This document shows, one piece after another, positions 35,146-43,473 of a stretch of 64,000 nucleotides of DNA. The DNA lies in the NCBI RefSeq assembly GCF_900142135.1, contig NZ_FQZU01000034.1, positions 1 to 64,000 on the forward strand. Direction: 5' to 3'. Source of the DNA: Desulfatibacillum alkenivorans DSM 16219 (GTDB lineage: Bacteria > Desulfobacterota > Desulfobacteria > Desulfobacterales > Desulfatibacillaceae). Under the pieces are notes generated by a model. That model ran no database searches, had not been told where the DNA came from, and saw only the letters and a list, made by a program, of their open reading frames with translations. A program made the translations under genes and the position numbers. Within the stretch, counting starts at the first letter, position 1. Every line of letters begins with the position of its first letter.

Positions 35146-36525
35146 TTAGTCGGTATAGCCGTATTTGGCCAGCTTGCTGTGCAGGGTTTTTCGGGTGATG
35201 CCCAGCCTGCGCGCCGCCTCGCTTTTGTTGCCGTCCACGGCCCTGAGAGTGGTCAGAATCGCTTTTTTTTCCACTTCCTCCAAAGACTGGAGAATGGGCT
35301 CCTGCTCAACAACCGGCTCCATGGGCTCGTCGTCGCATACGGGGCCGCAGATGCCTAAGGGAAGCTCCTTTTCCGTGATGAACTCCCCGGTCAGGAGGAT
35401 CACCGCCCTTTCCATGGCGTTTTCCAACTCCCGCACATTGCCCGGCCAGGGATGCTTCAACAGCATGTCCATGGCCTGGGGGGTTATGCCTTTGACGTGC
35501 TTCCGGTTTCTTTCCGCGAATTTATCCAGAAAATACTGAGCCAGCAGATGAACGTCCCCCTCCCTCTCCCGCAGGGGGGGGATGCGGAGCGTCACCACGT
35601 TCAGGCGATAAAACAAATCTTCCCGGAACTTGCCGTCCGCAACTTCCTGCTCCAGATCCCGGTTGGTGGCGGCGATAATGCGAACATCCACCTTGACCGT
35701 TGCGTCGCTGCCCACCCTCTGGACCTCTTTTTCCTGGATGGCGCGTAAAAGTTTGGCTTGCATGGTCAGGGGCATTTCGCCGATTTCGTCCAAAAACAAA
35801 GTCCCCTTGTCCGCCTGGACGAACCTGCCGTCTCTTTTCTTGTCAGCTCCGGTAAAGGCCCCTTTTTCATGCCCGAATAGCTCCGACTCCAAGAGGGTTT
35901 CTGTAAGGGCCGCGCAATTGAGCACAACCAGGGGGCCGTCCTTGCGCTGGCTTCCTTCGTGGATGGAACGGGCCACCAGCTCCTTGCCTGTGCCGCTCTC
36001 TCCGGTGATGAGGACCGTGGCTTCCGTGGGGGCGATCATGCTCACCATGTCGGTAAGCTCTTTCATGACCGAGCTTTTTCCAATAATATCCCGCAATCCG
36101 GCGCGAAAGCCCAGAGCCTGCTTCAGCTCCTTGTTTTCCTCCTTCAGGCCCGCGTATTCCCGGGCTCTTTCAATGGTCAAACGCAGGTCCTCAAAGTCCA
36201 GGGGCTTGGTCAGATAGTCGTAGGCGCCGGTTTTCATGGCTTCGATGGCGGACTCCACCGAGGAGTAGGCGGTCATGATTAACACGGGAATGGAGGGATT
36301 GTACTCCTTGATGAGCTTGAGGGCCTGAATGCCGTCCATTTCCGCCATACGCACATCCATAAGAATGACGTCATAGGGGCCTTCCCGCACCATATCCACG
36401 GCGATGGATCCGTCCTCTGCCGTTTTTACGTTATAGCCCCAACTTTTGATAACCGTATAAAGGGTTTTACGGTGGCCCTCATCGTCGTCCACCACCAGAA
36501 TGTCGGCCTTTTTTTCCAAGTTCAT
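35146..36525 (-). CDS. Sigma-54-dependent response regulator, NtrC/ZraR type
   Basis: 459 aa from ATG 36525, with GAGGC five bases upstream. Receiver domain (1-120) with the DD pair, phospho-acceptor Asp in LMDVRMAEMDG and Lys in LTKPLD. Sigma-54 AAA+ domain (about 145-370) with GESGTGKE (Walker A), GAFTGA (sigma-54 loop) and LDEIGEMP (Walker B). C-terminal Fis-type HTH (AARRLGITRKTLHSKLAKYG). It activates sigma-54 RNA polymerase from distant enhancers. It starts 10 bp after the kinase stop, so the two are an operon. The three -24/-12 promoters with a shared upstream motif at 38452-47559 are good targets. I call it ZraR-like because its probable targets include ZraP homologues. Confidence 0.9.
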   Translation of the reverse strand: MNLEKKADILVVDDDEGHRKTLYTVIKSWGYNVKTAEDGSIAVDMVREGPYDVILMDVRMAEMDGIQALKLIKEYNPSIPVLIMTAYSSVESAIEAMKTGAYDYLTKPLDFEDLRLTIERAREYAGLKEENKELKQALGFRAGLRDIIGKSSVMKELTDMVSMIAPTEATVLITGESGTGKELVARSIHEGSQRKDGPLVVLNCAALTETLLESELFGHEKGAFTGADKKRDGRFVQADKGTLFLDEIGEMPLTMQAKLLRAIQEKEVQRVGSDATVKVDVRIIAATNRDLEQEVADGKFREDLFYRLNVVTLRIPPLREREGDVHLLAQYFLDKFAERNRKHVKGITPQAMDMLLKHPWPGNVRELENAMERAVILLTGEFITEKELPLGICGPVCDDEPMEPVVEQEPILQSLEEVEKKAILTTLRAVDGNKSEAARRLGITRKTLHSKLAKYGYTD

Positions 36526-36535
36526 AGATGCCTCG

Positions 36536-38347
36536 TTATTCTCGCCCTGATTGCGCCTTTGGATCTTGGGCTTTTTTTGCTCCGGGAATAAACATGGAGA
36601 CCAGGGTCCCCTGTCCGGGCCTGCTTTCCACCTTGATGCGCGCGTGATGGCCTTCCAGGATTTTGTGCACGATGGCAAGGCCCAGGCCGGTGCCGGAGGC
36701 CTTGGTCGTGTAATATGGGTCGAATATCCTGTTAAGGTCCTGGGAAGGAATGCCTTTTCCCGTATCCTCCACTTCCACGCGGACGTCGCCGGAGTCTTCC
36801 ACGGCGGTGCGCACCGTCAACACGCCGCCCTTATTCATGGCGGCCATGGCATTCAGGTACAAGTTAAGCAGACATTGGGTCAGGCGATCTGCATCAGCCA
36901 TGGCAAAAGCCGGTTTTCCGCCCGGCTGGCTGATGATGTTGATATTCTTGGTCAAAGCGTCCTGCTTTACCAGTTTCAGGGAATGGGGAATCAACTCGTT
37001 GATATCCATGGGCCGCAGATTCAAGTCCGAAGGCCGCGCAAAATCCAGCAACTGGCTGACCACGCGGTTTAGGCGATCCACCTCCCGAGCCATACCCTGG
37101 GCGATTTCCTCATCATCGGAGCCCTTGTCGAATTTTTGGCTGAAATAGGTCGCCAGGCCCTTGATGGAGCTGAGAGGATTGCGAATCTCATGCGCTACGC
37201 CTGCGGCAAGCTCGCCGATGGCCGAGAGCTTTTCCTGCCGGCGCACCTGCTCCTGGAGGTCCCGGACCTCCCGCAGGTCCCTCAAAATCACAATCCTGCT
37301 GACGTAATGGCCCTGCTCGCCCAGGATGTCCGAAGAACTGACGCTAAGGGGAAAGACGCCTTTGCCTTTGATCTCGCACTCAATTTCCTGCTCGGTCACG
37401 GAAATTCCCGGCTCCAAAAGATAAACAAGACCTTCCATGTGTTCCGAAAAGATCTTTTTTGCGTCCCGGCCAAGGGTTTTCATGCGAGATAAGCCGGTGA
37501 TGATCTCGGCGGAATGATTGAAAAAGGCCACCCGGCCCGCGGCATCCATGGCGATAAGACCCACAGGAAGGCTGGTCACCACCTCCTTGGCGAACGCGCT
37601 GGTATCCTGCAGCATCCGCCTGGCCACCTGATAACTTTGCGCCCAATATAAGGCGAGAAAGCCGCCCAGCCCCATAAGGCATATGAGCCCGGCCATGAGC
37701 AGGGTGTTGCGCATATCAACGCTGCGCTCGTTTTCAAAGGGCGCCATGTTCAGGCCCACAAAAATGATCTGGTCGCTGGAATCGCCCTTGGAGGAAAAGC
37801 ACCAGTCCATTCGGGTCTGACCCGTGTTCGGATCCACATGCATGGTCATGCCCCGGCCGCGCATTTTTCCCTGCCCGGGCAAAGGACAAAAGGCCCGGTA
37901 CACTTCAAAGGCTTTGACCTTTTTTTCCACCCCCACTATGCGCCAAAGCCCGCTGGTTGTGGTTTTCAATGCATCCCGGGAAAAACGGTTGGGCACAGTC
38001 TGCCCAATTTTGGAGGAATTGCTGTGAGCCAAAATCTTTCCGTCCTTGTCCACAATTCCGATATATAAAATGTCGGGATGCCCCGCCGCCTCCTCCAGCA
38101 ATGTCTGAACCTGGTTCCCGCCCCAACGCATGCCCATCAGGCCGGTTCTGGCGCCCGCCTCCACGGCCCGAATGATGGCGGCCCCCTTCTCACTTAAAAT
38201 ATAGGACATATGATGCCGCTGCCTGTTGATGTCCCTGACCGTCATGGCCACGACAGCGGCCAGTAGAATCAAGGAAGCGCTGGCCACCACCAAGGGCGGC
38301 ATGGGGGCCCATTCGTCCATGTCTCGCGATTTTTTTCTAAACAGCAT
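36536..38347 (-). CDS. Membrane sensor histidine kinase, ZraS-like
   Basis: 603 aa from ATG 38347 (AAAGGATC upstream). Two membrane helices (about 18-40 and 210-232) enclose a periplasmic sensor domain. Then comes a PAS domain (about 245-370) starting VTSLPVGLIAMDAAGRVAFF. The HisKA H-box is GVAHEIRNPLSS, with LYLNAMAAM (N-box) and VEDTGKGIPSQ plus GTGLGLAIVHKI (G-boxes). It autophosphorylates and passes the phosphate to the response regulator 10 bp downstream. The gene is divergent from the ZraP-like gene at 38664, as in zraP-zraSR loci. The ligand is inferred to be a metal or envelope-stress signal from this context; the sequence itself does not show it. Confidence 0.9.
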   Translation of the reverse strand: MLFRKKSRDMDEWAPMPPLVVASASLILLAAVVAMTVRDINRQRHHMSYILSEKGAAIIRAVEAGARTGLMGMRWGGNQVQTLLEEAAGHPDILYIGIVDKDGKILAHSNSSKIGQTVPNRFSRDALKTTTSGLWRIVGVEKKVKAFEVYRAFCPLPGQGKMRGRGMTMHVDPNTGQTRMDWCFSSKGDSSDQIIFVGLNMAPFENERSVDMRNTLLMAGLICLMGLGGFLALYWAQSYQVARRMLQDTSAFAKEVVTSLPVGLIAMDAAGRVAFFNHSAEIITGLSRMKTLGRDAKKIFSEHMEGLVYLLEPGISVTEQEIECEIKGKGVFPLSVSSSDILGEQGHYVSRIVILRDLREVRDLQEQVRRQEKLSAIGELAAGVAHEIRNPLSSIKGLATYFSQKFDKGSDDEEIAQGMAREVDRLNRVVSQLLDFARPSDLNLRPMDINELIPHSLKLVKQDALTKNINIISQPGGKPAFAMADADRLTQCLLNLYLNAMAAMNKGGVLTVRTAVEDSGDVRVEVEDTGKGIPSQDLNRIFDPYYTTKASGTGLGLAIVHKILEGHHARIKVESRPGQGTLVSMFIPGAKKAQDPKAQSGRE

Positions 38348-38451
38348 GTTTGATCCTTTGCCGGCGGGTGATGTTAACAATCATGGCCTGTTCCATAATA
38401 GCGCAACTGTATAATTTGTAAACACCCTGTATCCTCCGGAACCGCAATTTT

Positions 38452-38467
38452 GGGTAAAAAAGATACA
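38452..38467 (+). promoter_or_regulatory. Candidate enhancer (upstream activating site), cassette 1
   Basis: GGGTAAAAAAGATACA, matching GGATAAAAAAGTTACA (46718) and GGATAAATAAGTTACA (47432). It starts 115 bp before the GG of the sigma-54 -24 box, against 113 and 114 bp in the other two cassettes. Presumed site for the ZraR-like regulator. Confidence 0.55.
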
Positions 38468-38565
38468 TTCCACAAGTGCATTTTTATTATCCTCAGCCGT
38501 TAAAAGCCTCCACAAAGACAATTAATCCTTTTTTATTCAAGCAGTTAACCACTTTCCACAATCTT

Positions 38566-38580
38566 TGGCACGCCTGTTGC
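38566..38580 (+). promoter_or_regulatory. Sigma-54 promoter, cassette 1
   Basis: TGGCACGCCTGTTGC: -24 TGGCAC and -12 TTGC with the canonical 10 bases between GG and GC. 83 bp before the ATG of the ZraP-like gene. Confidence 0.85.
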
Positions 38581-38663
38581 CTATGTAGAGGGCAAGAGCA
38601 ATTACCCTGCCAAAGATTAAACATACGGCGGAATCTTTAAACCTTTAGTCGGGAGACAAACAC

Positions 38664-39056
38664 ATGAAGAAGTTAGCAACCGGAGTCGTAACATTAGTCA
38701 TGGTCGGCCTATTGGCCGGATCGGCCCTGGCCTGGGAATGCTGGGGCGGCGGCCGCGGCTATGGGGCCAACTATAACAACTACAACGCCGAAAGTCTGGA
38801 GTCCCGCAACAAGTTCCTGAGCGAAACAGCGGATCTTCGCAAGGACCTGGCTGCCAAACGCACCCAACTGGATGCGGTCATGTCCAGCGCCAATCCGGAC
38901 GCCGAAGCAGCGGGCAAGATTTCGCGAGAAATATTTGACATCAAAGAGCAGCTTCGCGCTAAAGCGGACGCTGCCGGAGTCGCCGGCCCCCTCGCCGACG
39001 CCGGCTACGGCTGCCAGGGCCAAGGAAGACGCGGCGGCGGAAATTGCTGGCGTTAG
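38664..39056 (+). CDS. ZraP-like periplasmic metal/stress protein, copy 1
   Basis: 130 aa. Signal peptide MKKLATGVVTLVMVGLLAGS... with cleavage after ALA. The mature part begins Gly/Tyr-rich. It then has the helical core SRNKFLSETADLRKDLAAKRTQLDAVM of the ZraP/CpxP-like superfamily, and a Gly/Cys-rich tail. ZraP binds zinc and acts as a periplasmic chaperone in the ZraSR response. The gene is divergent from zraS-like 36536-38347 and preceded by a sigma-54 promoter. Close paralogue at 47650, and a broken copy at 46922. Confidence 0.8.
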   Translation: MKKLATGVVTLVMVGLLAGSALAWECWGGGRGYGANYNNYNAESLESRNKFLSETADLRKDLAAKRTQLDAVMSSANPDAEAAGKISREIFDIKEQLRAKADAAGVAGPLADAGYGCQGQGRRGGGNCWR

Positions 39057-39108
39057 CCGCATCTTACTAAGCCTGTTTTTTTCATCATACCCAACCTCCT
39101 CTAAACTA

Positions 39109-39151
39109 GGACCGGCTTTCGGGAAGCCTCCCCCTGACCGAAAGCCGGTCC
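39109..39151 (+). terminator. Cassette 1 downstream hairpin A
   Basis: Perfect 14-bp stem GGACCGGCTTTCGG/CCGAAAGCCGGTCC with a 15-base loop, 52 bp after the ZraP-like stop. A second small hairpin (CAAACCC/GGGTTTG) follows. Equivalent hairpins lie after the other two copies. Confidence 0.6.
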
Positions 39152-39264
39152 AAACCCTCATCTGGGTTTGGACAAAAAATCTGAAAATGAATTTTTTAGC
39201 AATATAACTAACAAGTTAAATTACCGCAGTGCATTCTCCTCTTTATCCCCTCTTCATCCCCCGG

Positions 39265-39295
39265 CCCCTCTTTCCCGCATTGGGAAAGGGGGGTT
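39265..39295 (+). repeat. Cassette 1 downstream hairpin B
   Basis: CTTTCCC gcatt GGGAAAG hairpin flanked by C-run and G-run, without a clear T-tract. It matches sequences at 47315 and 48292, where T-tracts do follow. Confidence 0.55.
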
Positions 39296-39623
39296 GCCCG
39301 TTTGACGCCGAGTGAACATAAACTCAAAATATTTTCCCGAAAATAGTGCCATGCTTTGCGGCAACATTTCACTGATTGGATCAGGCGTTAAACAGCTTTC
39401 CCCGTAGCGCCTTCCCTCTCTGCCCCAATAAATTTTGTCGGCAACTATCATCAACATTTGATATATCAGCACTATAGTGACAGTTGATGTATAATATTAA
39501 TTTTTAGTTCTCATATTCACGGTTGCCAAAGAAAGCATTATCTGTTAGGCGATCTTCAAACAAAACAGATATTTCAAATAAATATTTGTAAGACTTTATG
39601 TTCTCATGGAGGGGGGAATTACT

Positions 39624-42600
39624 ATGCTCTTACGCCGCCAGTCCATTTTGTTGTGGACGATCGTCTTATTTCTCATCACAGCAGTTTCAGCCGCAGCTTT
39701 TCAAACTTCCGATCTCACAGGGACATGGCATGTGCACAGGCTCCTTTCCGGCGATGCGCCTGACGCCGTTGGATGGGAGTACGGCACATGCGATATCACT
39801 CCTGGCGGGGTCATTTCCTACACAGGGACATCTACCTGCTCAGGCGAAGTCACGGAGACCGGCGCCCTGTCTGTTGACAGCTCCGGCCAGGTATCCGTGG
39901 CGGAAGACGCATCCTATAGCGGGGCTCTCAATGCCGGGAAAGATCTAATCGTTGGAAGCTACACCGCCCCCGGGGGAGGCAGGGCTTTGGAAATCGCCCT
40001 GAAGCGGACTCCAGGAATGGTGTTCAGCCAGGCGGACCTTGCCGGTACGTGGCGGATATACGGTCTGGTATCAGGCGATTCCCCCGCACAGACGCCCGGG
40101 TGGACCTACCAAACCCAGGCGATTCTGGACGCAACCGGAAACGGCGTTTACGGGACGCCCCAATACAACAGTATGGGCACTAGTTGGGACCATCTTATCA
40201 ACGCCCTTCCCATGGACTCCAACGGAATCATGAGCTTTTTATCGGAAGACGGCCCCGCCCACGGCGCCATGAGCGATGACAAAAATCTGTTGGTGATCGC
40301 GGGGACCGGTTGCCCTGGGTACAAGGATGATGTGTGCGGGTTTAATATGCAGATCTGGGTGCGGGCCGGGGTAACGTGTTTTAGCCAGGAGGATCTGGCA
40401 GGCTACTGGACGATCCATGGACTGGTTGCTGGCGATGCATCCGCCGGGGCTAACTTTATCGGCTGGACCCGGTCCACCGGCACATTGGATCACGCGGGAT
40501 GGTATGAAACGGATGCCTGGGAAACCAGCAGCGGATCCTCCGATCCTGCTGCAACTGCCATCCCGGTGACCTTTGACGGGCTTGTCTCCTTCATGTCCGA
40601 CGGCGTGAGCGCAGGCCATGGCGCGGTAATGGCTTCCAAGGATTTCTGGGTCCTTGTACAGAATGACGGGGGAGGGGGATTCAGCCTGGTAACAGGCGTG
40701 CGGCAAAAGGCTGCCCCCCGGGTGTTCGGCGACTTCAATTATTCCGGCAACCTGGACCTTGGGGACGCCATCCAGATTCTCCAGATCCTGGCAGGCCAGC
40801 GCTCCAACACCTTGGATGGAGGCATTCAGGCGGCATTGGAGAGATTTGAGGCCATTCTCGCCAAGGATTCCACCTCGGTGGACGATCCGGACTGGGACTA
40901 CGTGATAAGCCGGAATTTCATGGACTTCGGCCGGGATAGAGAAGACTATCTCGCCCCAGTGGTGAACGGCAGCCTGCAAGGGGCGGTCTTCGAAGGCATG
41001 CAAATCGTGGAGGTGGCGGACGGCGATCCGCCCCGGGTCCGCATATCCTGCCACATCATGATGCCGGACGGGTCCCGGTTTTTTGTCTCTCATCTGTGGT
41101 TCACCCAGGAAAACGGTGTTTGGCTCATGACCGGGGACGGGCTGCCCATGGAGTTTGAGGTGGATGCTTCCGCTGCTCTGAACCAAAATACGGGAACGGT
41201 GCAGGAAAACGGAATCGGTTTCAGAGCGCACGATTATTATCATCATACCGTAAACAAGGGCATTGATAATATTCTCGTCACCGGCCCCGGACTGCCCTCC
41301 CAGGGGCTGGTCATGCAAGTGGTTGACAACAGCGACCCGGACGACGTGAGGTACCGCGTTTTCAAGGACGATGAGGCCATCGAGCTTTTTCAGGAGGCGG
41401 ACGGGCTGGATACATCCGTAATCCCAAATAACGCCCGGTATGTGTTCACGCCGCGGGATGCGTCCGGCAACGCCGTGTTCAGCCAGTCTTTCACAAAGAC
41501 CCTGCCTCTGCCGCCCCTGTCCAATGCGGAGCTGGAGTCCAATCCCCAGCGATATTTTCCCTTGCTCACAGCTCCGGAAGGAAGCGTCTTGTCCTCTTTT
41601 GACGGCGGCGATCTTACTGTCAAGTGGACCGAGCCCGACGCCTTGGACGACCCCAATGTAATCAAGGTGGAAGTGGAATGGGCTTCCGGTTCTGGCAAAG
41701 GAGGGGGGATCTATGGCGCCGCCCTGGCTGTCCTCACCGGGCTGGACGCTTCCCTGGGACAGGCTGATACGGCCGACTTTACTTTGGAATGCTACGACAA
41801 GACCATGCGGGAATTCACCACCCATTGCAAGGTGGACGTCTCTGATAGTATCAAGCTGGTGCTGGCCAGTTATCACGCGCGCTATGCGTCTGGCGTTCCG
41901 TTCAGCCTGGAAACACGTTCGGCAGGTTCTCCGGAACAAATTATTGTGGTGGATGAAAACGGGCTGCCTCCGGCCAGCCCCTATGCGCTTTCCATCTACA
42001 GTTCTTCAGGAAATGTCTGGCAAATGGAAAACATTCCAGCTGGAGTGAGTGAAATCTCCATGGGCGTTGTTCCCGAGGGAGCCGATGAGGTTTTTGCCTT
42101 CACAAATACTAGTGCAAACGGGACCTATTGGGCTGAATTGAAGGCGGGAAACCATAAAGAAAAGGACAGCTATTTATGGAAGGTTACGGATGGAGAGCCC
42201 ATGTCAACCGGATCGCAGGTTGCGGTCAATATGTCAAATCCCCAGGGGATTTCGTTCAGCGGGTACCTTGGGATAGCCTTTATTGATTCCAACGATGAAA
42301 TATACATGAATCTGTTCGAGTATACAGGGGGCAGCGAGTCCTTCTCTGCTGTGCCTCCTTCCGGCGATTGGATTTGGTTTGTTAGCGTCGCGACCGACAC
42401 CGGTGGAAACGGCTGGCTGCCGCTTTTTGATCACGAACTTCACGACGTAAGCGCAGTGATTCCATTGGGAAGTAATGAACTGTTGGGCGGGGGAAATTCA
42501 GTGGATCTGGAACTGTCATCCATGCAGGTCCAGGGGGGCGTGCGTTTCCAGGATGCGTCCGGCATTTTGCAGTCACCTCCCGCAAATGCGGTCATCGAGC

Positions 42601-43415
42601 TTGAGGCTGAAGATTATGAAGACGTGGAAGGCGCTTTCATCCCACAGAGCGACGGCTCCTTTTCCGGCTCAATGCATTACTTGAAGAAGGTCGGAGATGC
42701 GGCCATACCACAAGACGCCTTGATGGAGGTGAATGTTTTTCTGGACGTTCACAGAACCGGTGATGTGGGTCACAACTCTTTCGTTTTCGCGGAGTTGGAT
42801 GGAATAAGCGCCTCTAATCTGGGGACCGTGCAGAATCCACTGGCGACAATAACGGGCCATTCGTTGAACATCACGGTGAACGGCATTTTAGGCGACGACC
42901 AGTGGCTTTGCCACCCCACCAACCAAATTCTTACCGCTTCGAGCAATACCATTACAGGAATCCTGTACTCCCATCCTTCCGGCTCAGACGATGTTGACCT
43001 TTTCTATGATAGAAACGGCAACGGATGGGTCGAAAACGAAGAGGACAATGTGAATATCCAACCAGATGCAACCAGTTTTTCCATTCCGGAAAACCTGCTT
43101 TTTTGCTTGTTTCAGTTCAAAGATGACGTGTGGCATAATATGGATTTCGAACTTAATAACAATTGGCAGCGTTGGTATGGGCACAGAAGCACTTCCAGCA
43201 AAGGAGAAGGCCTCGCCGTCATCGGTCTTGGAAATGCGCAGCCCGATCCGAACCTTCCCACGGCCATAACCCTGTTTCAGGATGCAAACCACAACGGGCA
43301 CTTGGACTCCGGAGAGGATCACGCCGTTCTCAACAACATCCCGGCCCTTACAGACCGGTACTGCCTGGACTACCCGGACGTGATCCAGGCAAGCGATTTT
43401 TCGCCCTGGCCCTGA
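39624..43415 (+). CDS. Large secreted protein with lipocalin-like repeats, dockerin-like segment and shared C-terminal region
   Basis: 1263 aa from ATG 39624 (GGAGGGGGGAAT upstream; an ATG at 39606 would sit within that ribosome binding site). Signal peptide to about residue 26. Three repeats of about 110 aa follow (each starting F-x-x-x-DLxGxW-x-x-x-xL-x-GD, at about 27, 132 and 252). Next is a dockerin/EF-hand-like segment (GDFNYSGNLDLGDAIQILQI, about 368-388), then beta-rich regions. From about residue 740 to the end lies a region of some 520 residues homologous to the C-terminal region of the next protein. It ends DRYCLDYPDVIQASDFSPWP, and acidic D-x-N-x-N-G loops nearby suggest calcium binding. 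No catalytic motif. Function unknown; likely surface or extracellular. Confidence 0.75.
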   Translation: MLLRRQSILLWTIVLFLITAVSAAAFQTSDLTGTWHVHRLLSGDAPDAVGWEYGTCDITPGGVISYTGTSTCSGEVTETGALSVDSSGQVSVAEDASYSGALNAGKDLIVGSYTAPGGGRALEIALKRTPGMVFSQADLAGTWRIYGLVSGDSPAQTPGWTYQTQAILDATGNGVYGTPQYNSMGTSWDHLINALPMDSNGIMSFLSEDGPAHGAMSDDKNLLVIAGTGCPGYKDDVCGFNMQIWVRAGVTCFSQEDLAGYWTIHGLVAGDASAGANFIGWTRSTGTLDHAGWYETDAWETSSGSSDPAATAIPVTFDGLVSFMSDGVSAGHGAVMASKDFWVLVQNDGGGGFSLVTGVRQKAAPRVFGDFNYSGNLDLGDAIQILQILAGQRSNTLDGGIQAALERFEAILAKDSTSVDDPDWDYVISRNFMDFGRDREDYLAPVVNGSLQGAVFEGMQIVEVADGDPPRVRISCHIMMPDGSRFFVSHLWFTQENGVWLMTGDGLPMEFEVDASAALNQNTGTVQENGIGFRAHDYYHHTVNKGIDNILVTGPGLPSQGLVMQVVDNSDPDDVRYRVFKDDEAIELFQEADGLDTSVIPNNARYVFTPRDASGNAVFSQSFTKTLPLPPLSNAELESNPQRYFPLLTAPEGSVLSSFDGGDLTVKWTEPDALDDPNVIKVEVEWASGSGKGGGIYGAALAVLTGLDASLGQADTADFTLECYDKTMREFTTHCKVDVSDSIKLVLASYHARYASGVPFSLETRSAGSPEQIIVVDENGLPPASPYALSIYSSSGNVWQMENIPAGVSEISMGVVPEGADEVFAFTNTSANGTYWAELKAGNHKEKDSYLWKVTDGEPMSTGSQVAVNMSNPQGISFSGYLGIAFIDSNDEIYMNLFEYTGGSESFSAVPPSGDWIWFVSVATDTGGNGWLPLFDHELHDVSAVIPLGSNELLGGGNSVDLELSSMQVQGGVRFQDASGILQSPPANAVIELEAEDYEDVEGAFIPQSDGSFSGSMHYLKKVGDAAIPQDALMEVNVFLDVHRTGDVGHNSFVFAELDGISASNLGTVQNPLATITGHSLNITVNGILGDDQWLCHPTNQILTASSNTITGILYSHPSGSDDVDLFYDRNGNGWVENEEDNVNIQPDATSFSIPENLLFCLFQFKDDVWHNMDFELNNNWQRWYGHRSTSSKGEGLAVIGLGNAQPDPNLPTAITLFQDANHNGHLDSGEDHAVLNNIPALTDRYCLDYPDVIQASDFSPWP

Positions 43416-43473
43416 ATTTATCATTTGCACGCACAAAGCAAGCACTGAACAAATAGGAGAATGGAGCGGAAAA

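Larger units (their letters stand above)
38348..38663. other. Divergent regulatory region between kinase gene and first ZraP-like gene
   Basis: 316 bp. It holds the upstream motif (38452-38467), a sigma-54 promoter (38566-38580) and the ribosome binding site of the ZraP-like gene. The kinase promoter must also lie here but is not obvious. Confidence 0.55.
39057..39605. other. Downstream part of cassette 1 and leader of the secreted-protein gene
   Basis: 549 bp. Two hairpins shared with cassettes 2 and 3 (39109-39151 and 39265-39295), then an AT-rich stretch with a TATAAT at 39490-39495 but no clear -35. The rest shows no coding sequence. Confidence 0.5.

Noticed and set aside
40239-41939. 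A 566-aa open frame antisense to the large secreted protein
   Set aside because: It shadows a gene with signal peptide and repeats; composition is atypical and no domain is recognisable.
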